A stretch of 64,000 bases of DNA from Candidatus Rhodoluna planktonica (GCF_001854225.1 NZ_CP015208.1:1360507-1424506); one strand, 5' to 3'; shown: positions 17,381 to 27,817, numbered from the stretch's first letter. The notes: a model not told the origin generated them from the letters alone. Numbers and translations: made by a program.

Positions 17381-18292
17381 GTGGATCTTCAAAAAGTTAT
17401 CTTGTATTACGGTTTCGCTCCGGTTGCCGACCCTGTCGCTCTAAAGCTGTGGCAAAAAACTCTGTGCCAGTCGCTCAACCTAAAAGGCCGAATCATTGTG
17501 TCGAAGCACGGCATCAACGGCACCCTCGGCGGCAACATGGAAGATCTGAAGAAGTACGTTCGTGCCACGAAAGAATATCCAGGGTTTGGCAAAATCGATT
17601 TCAAATGGTCAGACGGCCGCGGCGATGAGTTTCCTCGCCTTTCGGTAAAAAACCGCAACGAATTAGTTGCCTTCACAACACCGGATGAAATCGAAGTTGC
17701 AAAGTCAGGTATCACCAACGGCGGTAAGCACCTGAAGCCAGCCCAGGTAAACAAACTGGTTGAAGAGCGCGGCGATGAAGTGGTCTTCTTTGATGGCCGC
17801 AATGCCTTCGAGGCAAAAATTGGAAAATTCAAAAACGCCATCGTCCCCGATGTGCAAACCTCGCACGATTTTGTTCGCGAGTTAGAGAGTGGAAAATACG
17901 ACCACCTCAAAGACAAGCCAATTGTCACCTATTGCACCGGAGGCATCCGCTGTGAAATTTTGTCTGCCGTGATGCTCAATCGCGGCTTCAAAGAGGTTTA
18001 TCAAATTGAAGGCGGCATTGTTCGCTATGGCGAGAAATTCAAAGATGCTGGGCTCTGGGAGGGTTCGCTTTACATTTTTGACGACCGCATGGTGCACAAC
18101 TTCAGCGACGAGGCCAAAGTAATAGGCGAATGCGAAGTGTGCGGCGGAGGAACCAACGAGTTCAGAAACTGTGCCTTTGAGGGCTGCAAAGATTTGGTGC
18201 TGCTCTGCGATGAGTGCTTCAAAGACCCGGCAAACCTGGCCCACAACGAAACCCATACTCGCGGTCGCCGCATGGCCGACCAAGTTGGCTAG
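17381..18292 (+). CDS. trhO: tRNA uridine(34) hydroxylase, rhodanese family
   Basis: A 303-residue YceA/TrhO protein. The N-terminal acylphosphatase-like domain ([12 protein letters not shown] ... [16 protein letters not shown]) precedes a rhodanese domain with the active-site cysteine in [10 protein letters not shown] (about residue 185). The C-terminus carries a cysteine cluster CEVCGG...CAFEGC...CDEC (about 248-278) that could bind zinc. TrhO makes 5-hydroxyuridine at the wobble base of tRNAs independent of prephenate. GTG start, leaderless by position. A strong terminator follows. Confidence 0.92.
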   Translation: MDLQKVILYYGFAPVADPVALKLWQKTLCQSLNLKGRIIVSKHGINGTLGGNMEDLKKYVRATKEYPGFGKIDFKWSDGRGDEFPRLSVKNRNELVAFTTPDEIEVAKSGITNGGKHLKPAQVNKLVEERGDEVVFFDGRNAFEAKIGKFKNAIVPDVQTSHDFVRELESGKYDHLKDKPIVTYCTGGIRCEILSAVMLNRGFKEVYQIEGGIVRYGEKFKDAGLWEGSLYIFDDRMVHNFSDEAKVIGECEVCGGGTNEFRNCAFEGCKDLVLLCDECFKDPANLAHNETHTRGRRMADQVG

Positions 18293-18304
18293 AACAACCT
18301 AAAC

Positions 18305-18337
18305 AAAAATCCCGACCAGATGGTCGGGATTTTTGCT
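18305..18337 (+). terminator. Terminator after trhO
   Basis: CCCGACCA and TGGTCGGG form an 8-bp stem with a GA loop, followed by TTTTT; the preceding A-run makes it usable in both directions, serving also the convergent secreted-protein gene. Confidence 0.85.
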
Positions 18338-18375
18338 TTCAGGGAGGAAACTCGAGGACGAGTTATAGAGAGAAA

Positions 18376-18954
18376 CTAGCGACGCTTGCCTATGTGGCCG
18401 TGACGACCCTCAGACTTTGACTTGATGCCTTTGCCTTCACCATAGGCCGGCGCAGTTGGCTCGACATAGTTGGTAGTTAGCGAATTCACCGAAGCGGTAG
18501 CCGTGGTTCCGTCGGCAGCAACAGTTACTGTCACAAAGGTGCCAACACCGGCAGCGTTATAAATTGCATAGTTGGTGGTGCTTCCAGCGGTGCCCGCAGG
18601 CAATTTTGCCTGATAGGTTACGGTGCCATCTGCTGCCGTCACTGCCTCAACACGAACCGGTTTACCACCGGTGGTTGGCTGGGCTGCCGGAATTGCGGTG
18701 GCATCGGCAGCAAGTGCGTAAGCAACAAACTTCGCTCCGCGAGCAATCAGTTTGCTGTCGGTGACCGTAGCTGGCACACCGGTGATGGTTACGGCAGCGG
18801 TTGCATGCACGTGGGCAACCCGTGGTGTTGAGGTTGCGGTTGAAGCTACTGAGCTGTTGCGCTGGTGAGCGAAAGAAGGGGTTGCGACAACCATTGACAA
18901 AACGGTTGCTGCACCGGCTGCCACAATTACGCCGCGCTTTAGGTTCTTATTCAT
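18376..18954 (-). CDS. Secreted protein of unknown function
   Basis: A 192-residue protein beginning at ATG 18954 with AGGAAAG just upstream. It has a signal peptide (LKRGVIVAAGAATVLSMVVA, cleavage after PSFA), a Ser/Thr/His-containing region, then an Ala/Thr/Val-rich beta-type domain without recognisable family (VTITGVPATVTDSK ... TYQAKLPAGTAGS ... TVTVAADGTTATASV) and a basic tail rich in Lys, Gly, His and Arg. I do not recognise it. It may be a cell-surface or extracellular protein. Composition (Ala/Thr-rich, few cysteines) fits a wall-exposed protein. Confidence 0.6.
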   Translation of the reverse strand: MNKNLKRGVIVAAGAATVLSMVVATPSFAHQRNSSVASTATSTPRVAHVHATAAVTITGVPATVTDSKLIARGAKFVAYALAADATAIPAAQPTTGGKPVRVEAVTAADGTVTYQAKLPAGTAGSTTNYAIYNAAGVGTFVTVTVAADGTTATASVNSLTTNYVEPTAPAYGEGKGIKSKSEGRHGHIGKRR

Positions 18955-19121
18955 GTCTTTCCTATCTATCGGTGACAATTTGAGGCTAGGGAAAGCCGAA
19001 AATTGAAAGTGGCAATTTCAGGATGCTGTGCAGTTTTTCCGAGGGATTTCCCAGTTTTCTCGAGGTCACCTAATAAAGAGGTACATAACAATAAACTTGA
19101 GGGGCTAGTAGATGAGGATTC

Positions 19122-19805
19122 GTGGGCTTTTTAGACAATTTTGAAAAGGGCTTAGAGCGCCTGGTGAATGGCGCATTCTCGAAGACTTTCAAATCTGAAT
19201 TGCAGCCGGTTGAAATCGCAGCGGCGATCAAATCGGAAATGGACTCGAAAGCGAGCATCCTTTCGCGTGAGCGCATCCTGGCACCTAACAGTTTTCAGGT
19301 TCATCTATCAGTGGCCGATTTTCGTCGCATGGAAACATTAGGTTCATCGCTGATCAGCGAGCTCACCGATTTAGTAACTCGACACGCAAAAAAACAGGGC
19401 TACCAATTTGGTGCGGCGCTGGCCATCAAAGTCACCGAAGATGCCACGCTAAATCTGGGTCAGATTTTGGTGCGTTCATCCAGTGCTGAATTAGACATCG
19501 AGTGGTTGGCCACTCTTGATCTAAGCGGTCAACGATACGTTCTAAAAAAAGGTGAAACTACCATTGGTCGCGATGTTTCGGCTGACATCCAGGTAAACGA
19601 CTCGGGTCTTAGTCGAGTGCACTTTTCGATTATCTGGGATGGCAAAGCTGCCATGGTACGTGATTTGAAATCAACGAACGGCACCAAACTAAACGGCCGA
19701 CCCATTGCCGAGTCAGGTATCACCTCAGACTCGGTAATTCAGGCCGGTCGCTCACAGTTTATTTTTGGACTAACTGCTCGGGCAGTAGATGGCGGTAATC
19801 GTTGA
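19122..19805 (+). CDS. fhaA: FHA-domain protein with DUF3662 N-terminus (FhaA type)
   Basis: A 227-residue cytoplasmic protein. The N-terminal DUF3662 domain (GFLDNFEKGLERLVNGAF ... LQPVEIAAAIKSEM, residues 2-115) is followed by a C-terminal FHA domain (about 140-222) with the phosphothreonine-binding residues in TIGRDVSADI, SRVHF and STNGTKLNG. In Mycobacterium FhaA recognises kinase-phosphorylated partners such as MviN/MurJ and controls peptidoglycan synthesis. The linker between the domains is short. GTG start with a GAGGA element close by. First gene of the seven-gene signalling/cell-wall cluster. Confidence 0.9.
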   Translation: MGFLDNFEKGLERLVNGAFSKTFKSELQPVEIAAAIKSEMDSKASILSRERILAPNSFQVHLSVADFRRMETLGSSLISELTDLVTRHAKKQGYQFGAALAIKVTEDATLNLGQILVRSSSAELDIEWLATLDLSGQRYVLKKGETTIGRDVSADIQVNDSGLSRVHFSIIWDGKAAMVRDLKSTNGTKLNGRPIAESGITSDSVIQAGRSQFIFGLTARAVDGGNR

Positions 19806-20299
19806 GTGAATTAGCCCTATTTATTGTTCGTACCGGCTTTTTAGCTGTGCTCTGGATTTTCGTCTTCAGCATTATTTCGGTAATTCGCAGCGACCTCTTC
19901 GGCCAACGAGTTGTGTCACGTGTGGTCGATGCCAACGCACCTCAGGTAGTCTCGGCACCCATCACGCCCGCAGCACCGGCTGGCCTAATCTCAGAACCAT
20001 CAGGCTCAAGCGCAACAAAACTAGTCGTCATAGAGGGCGACCGCAGCGGCCAAACCATCAAATTAGATCGTCGAGAAATTACTATCGGCCGCTCTGAATC
20101 GAACGATTTGGTTGTCGATGATGAATACGCCTCTACACTTCACGCGAAACTTGTTCTGATTAATAACGACTGGCTGATTCAAGACCTAAATTCGACTAAC
20201 GGCACATTCCTCGATGGCTCAAAGGTTGGCACGCCCGCAGTAGTGAAGCTAAACACCCCCGTTCGAGTGGGCAAAACAGTTTTCGAGCTGAGAGCTTAA
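19802..20299 (+). CDS. fhaB: Membrane-anchored FHA-domain protein (FhaB/FipA type)
   Basis: A 165-residue protein: one N-terminal transmembrane helix (IVRTGFLAVLWIFVFSIIS), a short variable linker, and an FHA domain (about 75-165) with TIGRSESNDLVV, ASTLHAKL and NSTNGTFLDG. It binds Thr-phosphorylated proteins at the membrane; the mycobacterial homologue links PknA/PknB signalling to division and polar growth. TTG/GTG-type start overlaps the fhaA stop by 4 bp (GTTGA). The central RxxS/H and N-G residues of FHA are present. Confidence 0.88.
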   Translation: MSELALFIVRTGFLAVLWIFVFSIISVIRSDLFGQRVVSRVVDANAPQVVSAPITPAAPAGLISEPSGSSATKLVVIEGDRSGQTIKLDRREITIGRSESNDLVVDDEYASTLHAKLVLINNDWLIQDLNSTNGTFLDGSKVGTPAVVKLNTPVRVGKTVFELRA

Positions 20300-20300
20300 A

Positions 20301-21557
20301 TTGGCAATCAAAACCATCAGCGCAGCGCTATCCGACATCGGTCGGGTGCGTTCGAGCAACCAAGATTCTGGCTACGCCGGATACCAGTTGTTCTTCGTCG
20401 CAGATGGAATGGGTGGCCACGCTGGCGGAGATATCGCTTCAGCAATCTGTGCCCAAAAAATTGCCTTAGCCGACAGCCTTTACCCAGATGCAGAATCTGC
20501 CAGCCAAGCCCTACTCGACACCATCTGGCGTGCAAATGCCAGCCTCGGCGCCACCGTAAAAGAGCACCCCGAACTTGCCGGGATGGGCACTACCTTTAGT
20601 GGAATCACGTTCACCGGCAATCAAGTCAGCGTGGCTCACATCGGTGACTCTCGAATTTATTTGGCCCGCGAAGGGGTGGTTCGTCAGGTAACCACCGACC
20701 ACACCTTTGTGCAAAAACTTGTCGATACCGGCCGCATCACCGAAGAGGAAGCCGCAGTTCATCCGCGTCGAAATGTGTTGATGAGAGTTTTGGGCGATGT
20801 GCAGTCTTACCCCGAGGTGGATACCGAAATAATCGAGAGCACACCCGGCGACCGATGGCTACTGTGCTCGGACGGCCTTTCTGGCGTGGTTCCGATAGAA
20901 ATCATAAAAAGCATTCTGATTTCAAAGATTCCTGCAACCGAGGCTGCCGAGTTGCTCGTTGGTGAAGCCCTTGAGCACGGTGCCCCAGATAATGTGACCG
21001 TTGTTGTGGTTGACGTCGTAGACGCAGCCCTGGCCACCGACTTTGTTCCAACGCCAAATTTTGTTGGTTCTAGCGCCAACGAGGTAGTTATCGAGGAACG
21101 CCGCGGCGGCAAATTTATCCGTGTATTCAACTCGATTAATATTCTCGAGTTGCTGCGCAAACCCGAAGAAACCTCGGGTTACGTGCCTGAGTCTGACGCC
21201 TACCTCGAGAAGATTCTGCGTGAAACTAAACGTAGAATTCGCTGGCGCAAAATTCGACAGGTTGTGACGGTTCTGCTGCTGATTGCCTTTGTAGTCTTTG
21301 GGCTAATAAAGGCATACGAATACACCCAGGGGCGTTTCTATGTTGGCCTGCAAGATGGCAACGTAACAATTTTCAAGGGCATCAGCGAATCACTTGGTCC
21401 ACTGAAGTTCAGCGATATTTACATCAAAACTGCAATCAAAACCAGCGACTTGAACCCTTATCAAATTCAGTTGCTTGAACGCACCATTACCGCAACCGAC
21501 CTGCAAGATGCGCGTCGCATTGTGCAAAAAATTCAGGAGACGATGCCTGATGAGTGA
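20301..21557 (+). CDS. pstP: PP2C-type Ser/Thr protein phosphatase
   Basis: A 418-residue membrane phosphatase that reverses PknA/PknB phosphorylation. The N-terminal PP2C domain (1-240) holds the metal-binding motifs DIGRVRSSNQDS, FVADGMGGHAGG, VSVAHIGDSRIYL and ALEHGAPDNVTVVVV. A basic segment (KRRIRWRKIRQ) leads into one transmembrane helix (about 315-335) and a small outside domain to the C-terminus. Start is TTG at 20301, 2 nt after the fhaB stop. All Asp ligands for Mn/Mg are present. Confidence 0.92.
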   Translation: MAIKTISAALSDIGRVRSSNQDSGYAGYQLFFVADGMGGHAGGDIASAICAQKIALADSLYPDAESASQALLDTIWRANASLGATVKEHPELAGMGTTFSGITFTGNQVSVAHIGDSRIYLAREGVVRQVTTDHTFVQKLVDTGRITEEEAAVHPRRNVLMRVLGDVQSYPEVDTEIIESTPGDRWLLCSDGLSGVVPIEIIKSILISKIPATEAAELLVGEALEHGAPDNVTVVVVDVVDAALATDFVPTPNFVGSSANEVVIEERRGGKFIRVFNSINILELLRKPEETSGYVPESDAYLEKILRETKRRIRWRKIRQVVTVLLLIAFVVFGLIKAYEYTQGRFYVGLQDGNVTIFKGISESLGPLKFSDIYIKTAIKTSDLNPYQIQLLERTITATDLQDARRIVQKIQETMPDE

Positions 21558-22917
21558 CTTAACCCAGTCGCTGCCCAAAATTTTGCGAGTGGTGCCGCGC
21601 AACCGAAACATCGAAGCAACGCTGCTAATTTTTGCCCTTGGGCTTTATGCCTTTGAACTGGCTCAGGTTCAACTCGCAGTTCTTGAAAAACTAACCCCAG
21701 AGTTTTTCCTTTACTGGTTTCCGGTAGCAGCACTGGTCGGCATTCTGCACCTTATTTTGCGACTGCGGGCATCCGAGGCTGACGCTTTAATTTTGCCGAT
21801 TGCGACGGTAATTAACACTCTGGGCATTTCAATGATTTATCGTCTCGATCTGGGCACCCTAGCCAACGGTGGAAGCGAAGTATTTGCCAGCAAACAGGTG
21901 ATATGGACAGTAGTTGCTCTGGCAGCTGCAGCTGCCGTGCTGCTCTATGTTCCCAGCCACCTATTTTTGCGTCGCTATGTTTACCTTTCAATGGTGATTG
22001 GCATTGCGCTGTTAATTGCGCCGATGCTTCCGTTTATCGGTTTGAACATCAATGGTGCTCAGCTTTGGATCGGTATTTTTGGCCTGACCTTTCAACCCGG
22101 TGAGTTGGCCAAGATCGCTTTGACGATTTTCTTTGCCGGTTACCTGGTGCAGCGCAAAGATTCACTAGCGCTTGTGGGTCGCAAAATTTTGGGAGTTCAA
22201 GTTCCAAGGGCTCGAGAGCTTGGCCCCATCCTGGTCATTTGGGCAGCAAGTTTGCTGGTTCTGATTGCGCAGCGCGATTTAGGAACCTCGCTGCTCTACT
22301 TCGGCATTTTCATAGTGCTGGTCTACGTTGCTACCGGTCGGGCAATTTACGTTGTCGTTGGAATCGGAATGTTCGTGACTGGGGCGCTAGTTGCCGGCCA
22401 ATTGATGTCATACGTAAGTGGTCGCTTTGATGCCTGGTTGAACCCGTTCAGCCAAGAAAATTATGATGCCGTCGGTGGCAGCTACCAGTTGGTGCAGGGC
22501 ATTTTTGGATTGGCACACGGTGGCATTTTTGGCACCGGGCTTGGCGGAGGAATCCCTCACCTGGTTCCGCTTGCCGAAAGTGACTTCATCATCGCTGCAA
22601 TTGGCGAAGAGTTGGGTCTAGCCGGGCTTTTTGCAGTTTTGATGCTTTACCTGCTTTTGATTGCCCGCATCCTGCGTATCGGTTTCAATCACCCCGATGA
22701 TTTTTCTAAGTTGTTGGCAACCGGTATGGCTTTTGTGATTGCTCTGCAAACTTTTATCGTCATTGGCGGGGTTACCCGAGTTGTGCCATTGACCGGATTG
22801 ACCACTCCGCTTCTTGCCGCTGGCGGTTCGTCACTACTGGCCAACTGGATAATCATCGGTTTGATGCTGCGGGTCTCTGACAGTATCGGTGGCGGTTCAA
22901 GGCAGGTGAGCGCATGA
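21550..22917 (+). CDS. rodA: SEDS-family peptidoglycan glycosyltransferase
   Basis: A 455-residue multi-spanning SEDS protein that polymerises lipid II into glycan strands. About ten hydrophobic helices are visible, with family stretches FQPGELAKIALTIFFAGYLV, AQRDLGTSLLYFGIF and LTTPLLAAGGSSLLANW (C-terminal SEDS signature). I start at ATG 21550, which overlaps the pstP end (ATGAGTGA); longer in-frame starts would lie deep within pstP. The gene directly precedes the class B penicillin-binding protein, its cognate transpeptidase. Confidence 0.9.
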   Translation: MSDLTQSLPKILRVVPRNRNIEATLLIFALGLYAFELAQVQLAVLEKLTPEFFLYWFPVAALVGILHLILRLRASEADALILPIATVINTLGISMIYRLDLGTLANGGSEVFASKQVIWTVVALAAAAAVLLYVPSHLFLRRYVYLSMVIGIALLIAPMLPFIGLNINGAQLWIGIFGLTFQPGELAKIALTIFFAGYLVQRKDSLALVGRKILGVQVPRARELGPILVIWAASLLVLIAQRDLGTSLLYFGIFIVLVYVATGRAIYVVVGIGMFVTGALVAGQLMSYVSGRFDAWLNPFSQENYDAVGGSYQLVQGIFGLAHGGIFGTGLGGGIPHLVPLAESDFIIAAIGEELGLAGLFAVLMLYLLLIARILRIGFNHPDDFSKLLATGMAFVIALQTFIVIGGVTRVVPLTGLTTPLLAAGGSSLLANWIIIGLMLRVSDSIGGGSRQVSA

Positions 22918-24362
22918 AGCGCGAACTGAAACGCGTCAGCCTAGTAATCTTCGTGATGTTCCTAAGCCTGTTCCTTTCGGCAACTTCGATTCAAGCTGTG
23001 AACACCGAAGAGTTGGCTAAAGATCAGCGAAATGTGCGTGCCGTTTACGACAGTTATAAAACGCAGCGCGGCGCAATTTTGGTCGATGGCCAGCCGATTG
23101 CCTACTCTGAGCCAGCCGATGATGTCTACCGTTATCTGCGAATCTACGAAAGCCCAATGTATTCGGCGATTACCGGATTTTTCAGCATCTACCAGGGCGC
23201 AACCGGTCTCGAATCTGCGATGAACAGTTACCTAACTGGGCAGAACTCTTCGCAATTTTTTGAGCAAATCAGTGCCCTGCTAAGTGGCAACCCGGTTCAG
23301 GGTGGTTCGGTTGAACTGACCATCGACCCCAAGGCACAAAAAGCGGCCTGGGATGCGCTCGGCAAGATGAAGGGTGCGGTAGTTGCGATCGAACCCAAAA
23401 CCGGCAAGATTCTGGCCATGGTTTCCAAGCCCGGCTTTGACGCCAACTTGCTGGCAGTGCACTCGGGCGAGACCTCAAACGCCAACTATCAAGAGCTTCT
23501 GGCGAACGAAAATGGTCCGCTACTCAACCGAGCGCTTACCGAACTTTATGCCCCCGGATCAACCTTCAAAGTGATTGTTGCCACCGCTGCTCTCGAAAGC
23601 GGTCAGTACACACCCGATAGCCAAATACCCAATCCGGTTAAGTTTCAGTTGCCGGGCACCGACGTTTTCATCCAAAACTCAGGTGAGGGCAAGTGTGGCG
23701 GCAAGGCAACTGTTTCGCTGGCCGATGCCCTAAAACTCAGCTGCAACGTCCCGTTTGCTCAACTCGGCCTGGCTTTGGGCCAAGATCGAATTCGCGCTCA
23801 GGCTGAGTTGTTTGGCTTTGGTAAAGAGTTCGAAATTCCAATGGCTCTGACTCCAAGTGTTTATCCGAAAGGCATGGATGAACCACAAACCGCTCTGTCA
23901 GCATTCGGTCAGTTCGATGACCGTGCCACGGTTACGCAGATGGCTATGGTCAGTGCGGCAGTTGCCAACGGTGGGGTTCTAATGAAGCCGAACATTATCG
24001 AATTGGTGCAGTCATCAAACCTAGCCGTGCTCTACCAGCCAAGTGATGAGATTGCCTCGCAAACCATGTCTGCTGGCACTGCAGCATTGGTCAACCAGAT
24101 GATGGTTGACGCCGTAGCAAACGGTGTTTCATCAAATGCACAAATTTCCGGAATCTCGGTGGCTGGTAAAACCGGCACCGCGCAGAACGGAGAAGATGCC
24201 CCCTATACCCTTTGGTTCACCGGCTTTGCCCCAGCCGATAATCCCCAAGTTGCAGTGGCTGTGGTCATTGCCGATGGCGGCGGTAAGGGTCAAAACGGTC
24301 GAGGTAATTCACTCGCAGCCCCCGTGGCGCGCAAGGTGATGGAGGCGGTGTTGCGGAAGTGA
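22914..24362 (+). CDS. pbpA: Class B penicillin-binding protein (transpeptidase)
   Basis: A 482-residue protein with an N-terminal membrane anchor ([19 protein letters not shown]), a dimerisation region and a transpeptidase domain. The active-site motifs are STFK (serine 216, in PGSTFKVI), SCN (in LKLSCNVPF, about residue 277) and KTG (in VAGKTGTAQ, about 419). It cross-links peptidoglycan outside the membrane in partnership with RodA. Start overlaps the rodA stop (ATGA). Length is typical of actinobacterial PbpA. Confidence 0.92.
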   Translation: MKRELKRVSLVIFVMFLSLFLSATSIQAVNTEELAKDQRNVRAVYDSYKTQRGAILVDGQPIAYSEPADDVYRYLRIYESPMYSAITGFFSIYQGATGLESAMNSYLTGQNSSQFFEQISALLSGNPVQGGSVELTIDPKAQKAAWDALGKMKGAVVAIEPKTGKILAMVSKPGFDANLLAVHSGETSNANYQELLANENGPLLNRALTELYAPGSTFKVIVATAALESGQYTPDSQIPNPVKFQLPGTDVFIQNSGEGKCGGKATVSLADALKLSCNVPFAQLGLALGQDRIRAQAELFGFGKEFEIPMALTPSVYPKGMDEPQTALSAFGQFDDRATVTQMAMVSAAVANGGVLMKPNIIELVQSSNLAVLYQPSDEIASQTMSAGTAALVNQMMVDAVANGVSSNAQISGISVAGKTGTAQNGEDAPYTLWFTGFAPADNPQVAVAVVIADGGGKGQNGRGNSLAAPVARKVMEAVLRK

Positions 24363-25747
24363 TTCCAGAAGTAGGCAAAGTTTATGGCGGCCGCTACAAA
24401 TTAATTAGCAGAATCGCAATCGGCGGTATGGGCGAGGTTTGGCAGGCCCAAGATGAAATCATTCTGCGTGAGGTTGCTATCAAAATTTTGAAGCAAGAAT
24501 TCATGGGTGACCCAGGATTTTTAGAACGCTTCAGAACCGAAGCGAAACACGCGGCGATGGTGAACCACGAGGGAATCGCAAACGTTTTTGACTATGGCGA
24601 AGACAGCGGCTCAGCCTACCTAGTTATGGAACTGGTTCCGGGTGACTCGCTAGCCCGAATTTTAGAAAAAGAGAAAAAACTCGACGGCGTCAAGGTGCTC
24701 GAAATTATTGCCCAAACCGCACGTGCACTCTATGCGGCTCACGAGGCTGGATTGGTGCACCGTGACATTAAGCCAGGCAACCTACTGATCACGCCGGATG
24801 GACACGTAAAGATAACCGACTTTGGAATTGCTCGCGTTGCCGACCAGGTTTCGCTAACCGCTACCGGGCAGGTGATGGGTACCGTGCAATATTTGGCGCC
24901 AGAACAGGCCACCGGAAAGCCAGCCACCCCATCAACCGATATTTACTCGCTGGGCATCGTGGCATATGAAGCTCTAGCCGGGAAACGACCATTCACCGGC
25001 GAATCGCAAATGGCAATTGCCATGGCACAAATCAACGAGGCACCTCCGGCACTGCCAGACGACGTCGATCCGCGAGTTGCCAACCTGGTGATGTCTTGCC
25101 TTGCTAAAAAGCCAAACCAGCGACCAGAGAGTGCGTTGGCTTTAGCGAAGCGAGCCGAGGCCATGATGCCGACCGCCGCCAAGGATGAGGCCGCAACCCA
25201 AATACTTTCTCAGGTAAGAGTGAGTGAAGCAACCACTGCCATTCGAACTGCACCAATCCAGCAGCCCGCGCTTCAACCGAGCAAACCGGCAGTAGTTTGG
25301 CCATGGATCGCATTAATTGTGGTGCTTGGTCTGACCGCAATTTCGGTCGTGGTCGCAATTATCACCACATCACTCATGCCCGGCCAGGTAATAAGCCCAA
25401 GCCCAACGGCAACAGCCTCGGGTTCGGCTTCGCCGACACCGAGCGCTAGCCCCACTTCGGTGACTGTACTGCTATCTGAAATCGAAGGTAGAAATGTAGC
25501 CGAAGTTGCAGCTGAGTTGCTCGGCAAAGGCCTACTGGTAATTCAAACTCCGGGCGAGTTGGTTCCGGTTGATGATCCAAGAGTGATGCAGGTCTACGAC
25601 GCCAAACCACTTGGCCAATTGAAATCTGGAGACCCAATTGAGCTGATCTACTGGATTGGTGACGCTAACGCTACCCCAAGCCCAACTCCATCCAGTTCGG
25701 TTGAGCCAACACCATCAGAATCACCCAGTACCGAACCGGCCCAGTGA
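24359..25747 (+). CDS. pknA: Ser/Thr protein kinase, PknA type, with an external PASTA-like domain
   Basis: A 462-residue membrane kinase. The kinase domain (about 10-275) has the Gly loop [10 protein letters not shown], the Lys in VAIKIL, the catalytic loop [14 protein letters not shown] and the activation-loop APEQA. A Ser/Thr tail leads to one transmembrane helix ([19 protein letters not shown], about 313-340), a Ser/Pro linker and one PASTA-like repeat (about 378-440), then another Pro/Ser tail. GTG start overlaps pbpA. Mycobacterial PknA lacks PASTA domains, so the outside domain is a noteworthy difference. Confidence 0.9.
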   Translation: MIPEVGKVYGGRYKLISRIAIGGMGEVWQAQDEIILREVAIKILKQEFMGDPGFLERFRTEAKHAAMVNHEGIANVFDYGEDSGSAYLVMELVPGDSLARILEKEKKLDGVKVLEIIAQTARALYAAHEAGLVHRDIKPGNLLITPDGHVKITDFGIARVADQVSLTATGQVMGTVQYLAPEQATGKPATPSTDIYSLGIVAYEALAGKRPFTGESQMAIAMAQINEAPPALPDDVDPRVANLVMSCLAKKPNQRPESALALAKRAEAMMPTAAKDEAATQILSQVRVSEATTAIRTAPIQQPALQPSKPAVVWPWIALIVVLGLTAISVVVAIITTSLMPGQVISPSPTATASGSASPTPSASPTSVTVLLSEIEGRNVAEVAAELLGKGLLVIQTPGELVPVDDPRVMQVYDAKPLGQLKSGDPIELIYWIGDANATPSPTPSSSVEPTPSESPSTEPAQ

Positions 25748-25810
25748 AACAAAGGCCAGAAAAAAACCAAACCTTTAGACTTGAGAATGACTAAGTGAGT
25801 GGAGTAGAGA

Positions 25811-27817
25811 TTGACTGAGAAGCGCGTGATTGCAGGTCGCTATGAGGTCGGAGCACTTATCGGACGCGGCGGCATGGCCGATGTTTACGAGGGTGTCGAC
25901 ACTCGACTAGGCCGCACCGTGGCAATCAAGTTGCTCAAGTCAGATTTGGCCAACGACCCAGCCTTTGAGGCTCGCTTTCGTCAAGAGGCGCAAGCCTCGG
26001 CTCGCATTGCGCACCCAACTATCGTGCGAACCTACGATGCCGGCGAAGAAATCACCGTCGATGTACACGGCAACGAGCACAAGTACCCGTTCATTGTCAT
26101 GGAACTGGTTACCGGAAAACTGCTGCGAGATTTGCTGCACGAGCGTCGACTAACCATTGAAGAGTCGGTCAACTATGCCACCGGTATTCTTACGGCACTT
26201 GAATTCTCGCACCGAGCCGGCGTAGTGCACCGCGACATCAAAGCTGCAAACGTGATGATCACGCCAACCGGCCAGGTTAAGGTGATGGATTTTGGCATTG
26301 CTCGCGCTGTTTCTGAGTCTTCGGCAACCATGGCTCACACTCAGGGCATCGTAGGTACCGCTCAGTACTTCTCGCCCGAACAGGCTAAGGGTGAAACGGT
26401 TGATCACCGAACCGACCTATATTCAGCGGGAGTAATTCTCTATGAAATGCTGGCCGGCAGGGCCCCGTTCAAGGGTGAAACAGCGGTTTCGGTTGCCTAC
26501 CAGCACGTTTCCGAAGCTGTCATCCCGCCGTCGGCACACAATCCAGAAATTTCAGCCGAACTCGATGCCGTAGTGTTACGCGCTCTAGCTAAAGACCGCG
26601 CTGAACGTTTTCAAAGTGCCGAAGAATTTCGTGAAAACTTGCTGGCGGCCTCAACCGGTTCGCCGGCCACCATTGAATCTCCGCTGGCTGCGGTCACCGG
26701 CAGCATCGATGCTGCACCCAGTTCGATAATCGAACCAGAAAGTTCCGAAGAGCAAAGCGACAAGCCTGTTCCGTCTTCAGACTGGGATGATTTTGAAGCG
26801 CTACTTGCTGACGCAACCGATAAAACTACGGTGATGCCGGCCGCCCCAGTTTCGTCGGCACCGGTAGAGCCAGCTAGTCCGGTTGCATCGGTTGAGCAGC
26901 AAAGTGCTCAATCCGCCGTATCGGCTGCTGAACCGACCGAAGTCATTTCACGCCCCGCTCCTACTCCTACTCCTACTCCTGCAGCAGCATCCTCGGTTTC
27001 AACCAACACCAACCCGTTCAATACTTTAGGTATCGAATTACCAATTCAAACCGACTCAACACCGAAGCCGGTCTTTGCCAGGGTAGAAAAGCCAACTACC
27101 AATATTGTTTGGATAATCGGTTCGGCTGCCGCAGTAATCATCGTTGGTTTATTTATTTGGTTGGGCAGCTTAGGAAATCTAAATCTGAACATCAACACCG
27201 ATAACGGCATCAAGGTAGCCGACATCGCGAACCAGCCATATGATCAAGCGGTAACCACGCTTACCGATCAGGGTTTGCTAGTTAGCAAAGTATTTGAAGT
27301 GAGTGAGACGGTTGCTAAAGATGCGGTAATTCGCACCGATCCGGTAGCCGGAACATCGGTACCGAAAAATACGCTGATTACGGTTTATGTTTCAAGCGGC
27401 AAAGACACAGTGCTGGTGCCGAATTTAGCTGGGATGACCGAGGCCGAAGCAGCTGCAGCGATCATCACCGCAAAACTGACCTTAGGCACTATCGAGCAAG
27501 CTAACAGTGCAACTGTGCCCGACGGTAAAGTTATTGAATCGCTGCCAGGGCTGAACTCACAAGTTGAAGCCGGCAGTGCGGTGAACTTGATCATTTCAAA
27601 CGGAATGGTTGACGTGCCCGATGTTCGAAATCTTTCAACCAATGATGCGCGGGCTATTTTGACCAGCCCAGAAGTTGGGTTCACCGTTTCGATTGTGACC
27701 GATGCCGAGCCTTGCAGCGGCACACCTGGAACCATCGTTTTGAATCAGTCGATTATGCCTGGCCCAGCGGCGCAGCGTTCAAACATCGTTTTGACTGTGG
27801 CTTGCCAGGTTCAGTAG
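25811..27817 (+). CDS. pknB: Ser/Thr protein kinase with three PASTA domains
   Basis: A 668-residue membrane kinase. Kinase domain (about 8-275): IGRGGMADVYEG loop, VAIKLL, VHRDIKAANVM, DFGIARAVS, SPEQA. A long acidic/Ser-Pro juxtamembrane region with PTPTPTP repeats precedes one transmembrane helix (IVWIIGSAAAVIIVGLFIWL, about 435-455) and three external PASTA units (about 472-537, 538-603, 604-668) that sense muropeptides or lipid II. It phosphorylates division and wall-synthesis proteins and FHA partners. The start is a TTG at 25811. The 63-bp gap after pknA contains no clear terminator. Confidence 0.92.
   Translation: MTEKRVIAGRYEVGALIGRGGMADVYEGVDTRLGRTVAIKLLKSDLANDPAFEARFRQEAQASARIAHPTIVRTYDAGEEITVDVHGNEHKYPFIVMELVTGKLLRDLLHERRLTIEESVNYATGILTALEFSHRAGVVHRDIKAANVMITPTGQVKVMDFGIARAVSESSATMAHTQGIVGTAQYFSPEQAKGETVDHRTDLYSAGVILYEMLAGRAPFKGETAVSVAYQHVSEAVIPPSAHNPEISAELDAVVLRALAKDRAERFQSAEEFRENLLAASTGSPATIESPLAAVTGSIDAAPSSIIEPESSEEQSDKPVPSSDWDDFEALLADATDKTTVMPAAPVSSAPVEPASPVASVEQQSAQSAVSAAEPTEVISRPAPTPTPTPAAASSVSTNTNPFNTLGIELPIQTDSTPKPVFARVEKPTTNIVWIIGSAAAVIIVGLFIWLGSLGNLNLNINTDNGIKVADIANQPYDQAVTTLTDQGLLVSKVFEVSETVAKDAVIRTDPVAGTSVPKNTLITVYVSSGKDTVLVPNLAGMTEAEAAAAIITAKLTLGTIEQANSATVPDGKVIESLPGLNSQVEAGSAVNLIISNGMVDVPDVRNLSTNDARAILTSPEVGFTVSIVTDAEPCSGTPGTIVLNQSIMPGPAAQRSNIVLTVACQVQ
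26958..26980 (+). repeat. Tandem hexanucleotide repeat (CTCCTA) in pknB
   Basis: Nearly four copies of the six-base unit encode Pro-Thr repeats in the juxtamembrane linker. Six-base units keep the frame, so slippage would only change linker length. Confidence 0.7.

Noticed and set aside
26958..26980. Tandem CTCCTA repeats in pknB as a phase-variation switch
   Set aside because: The unit is six bases, so copy-number changes keep the frame and only alter a flexible linker.
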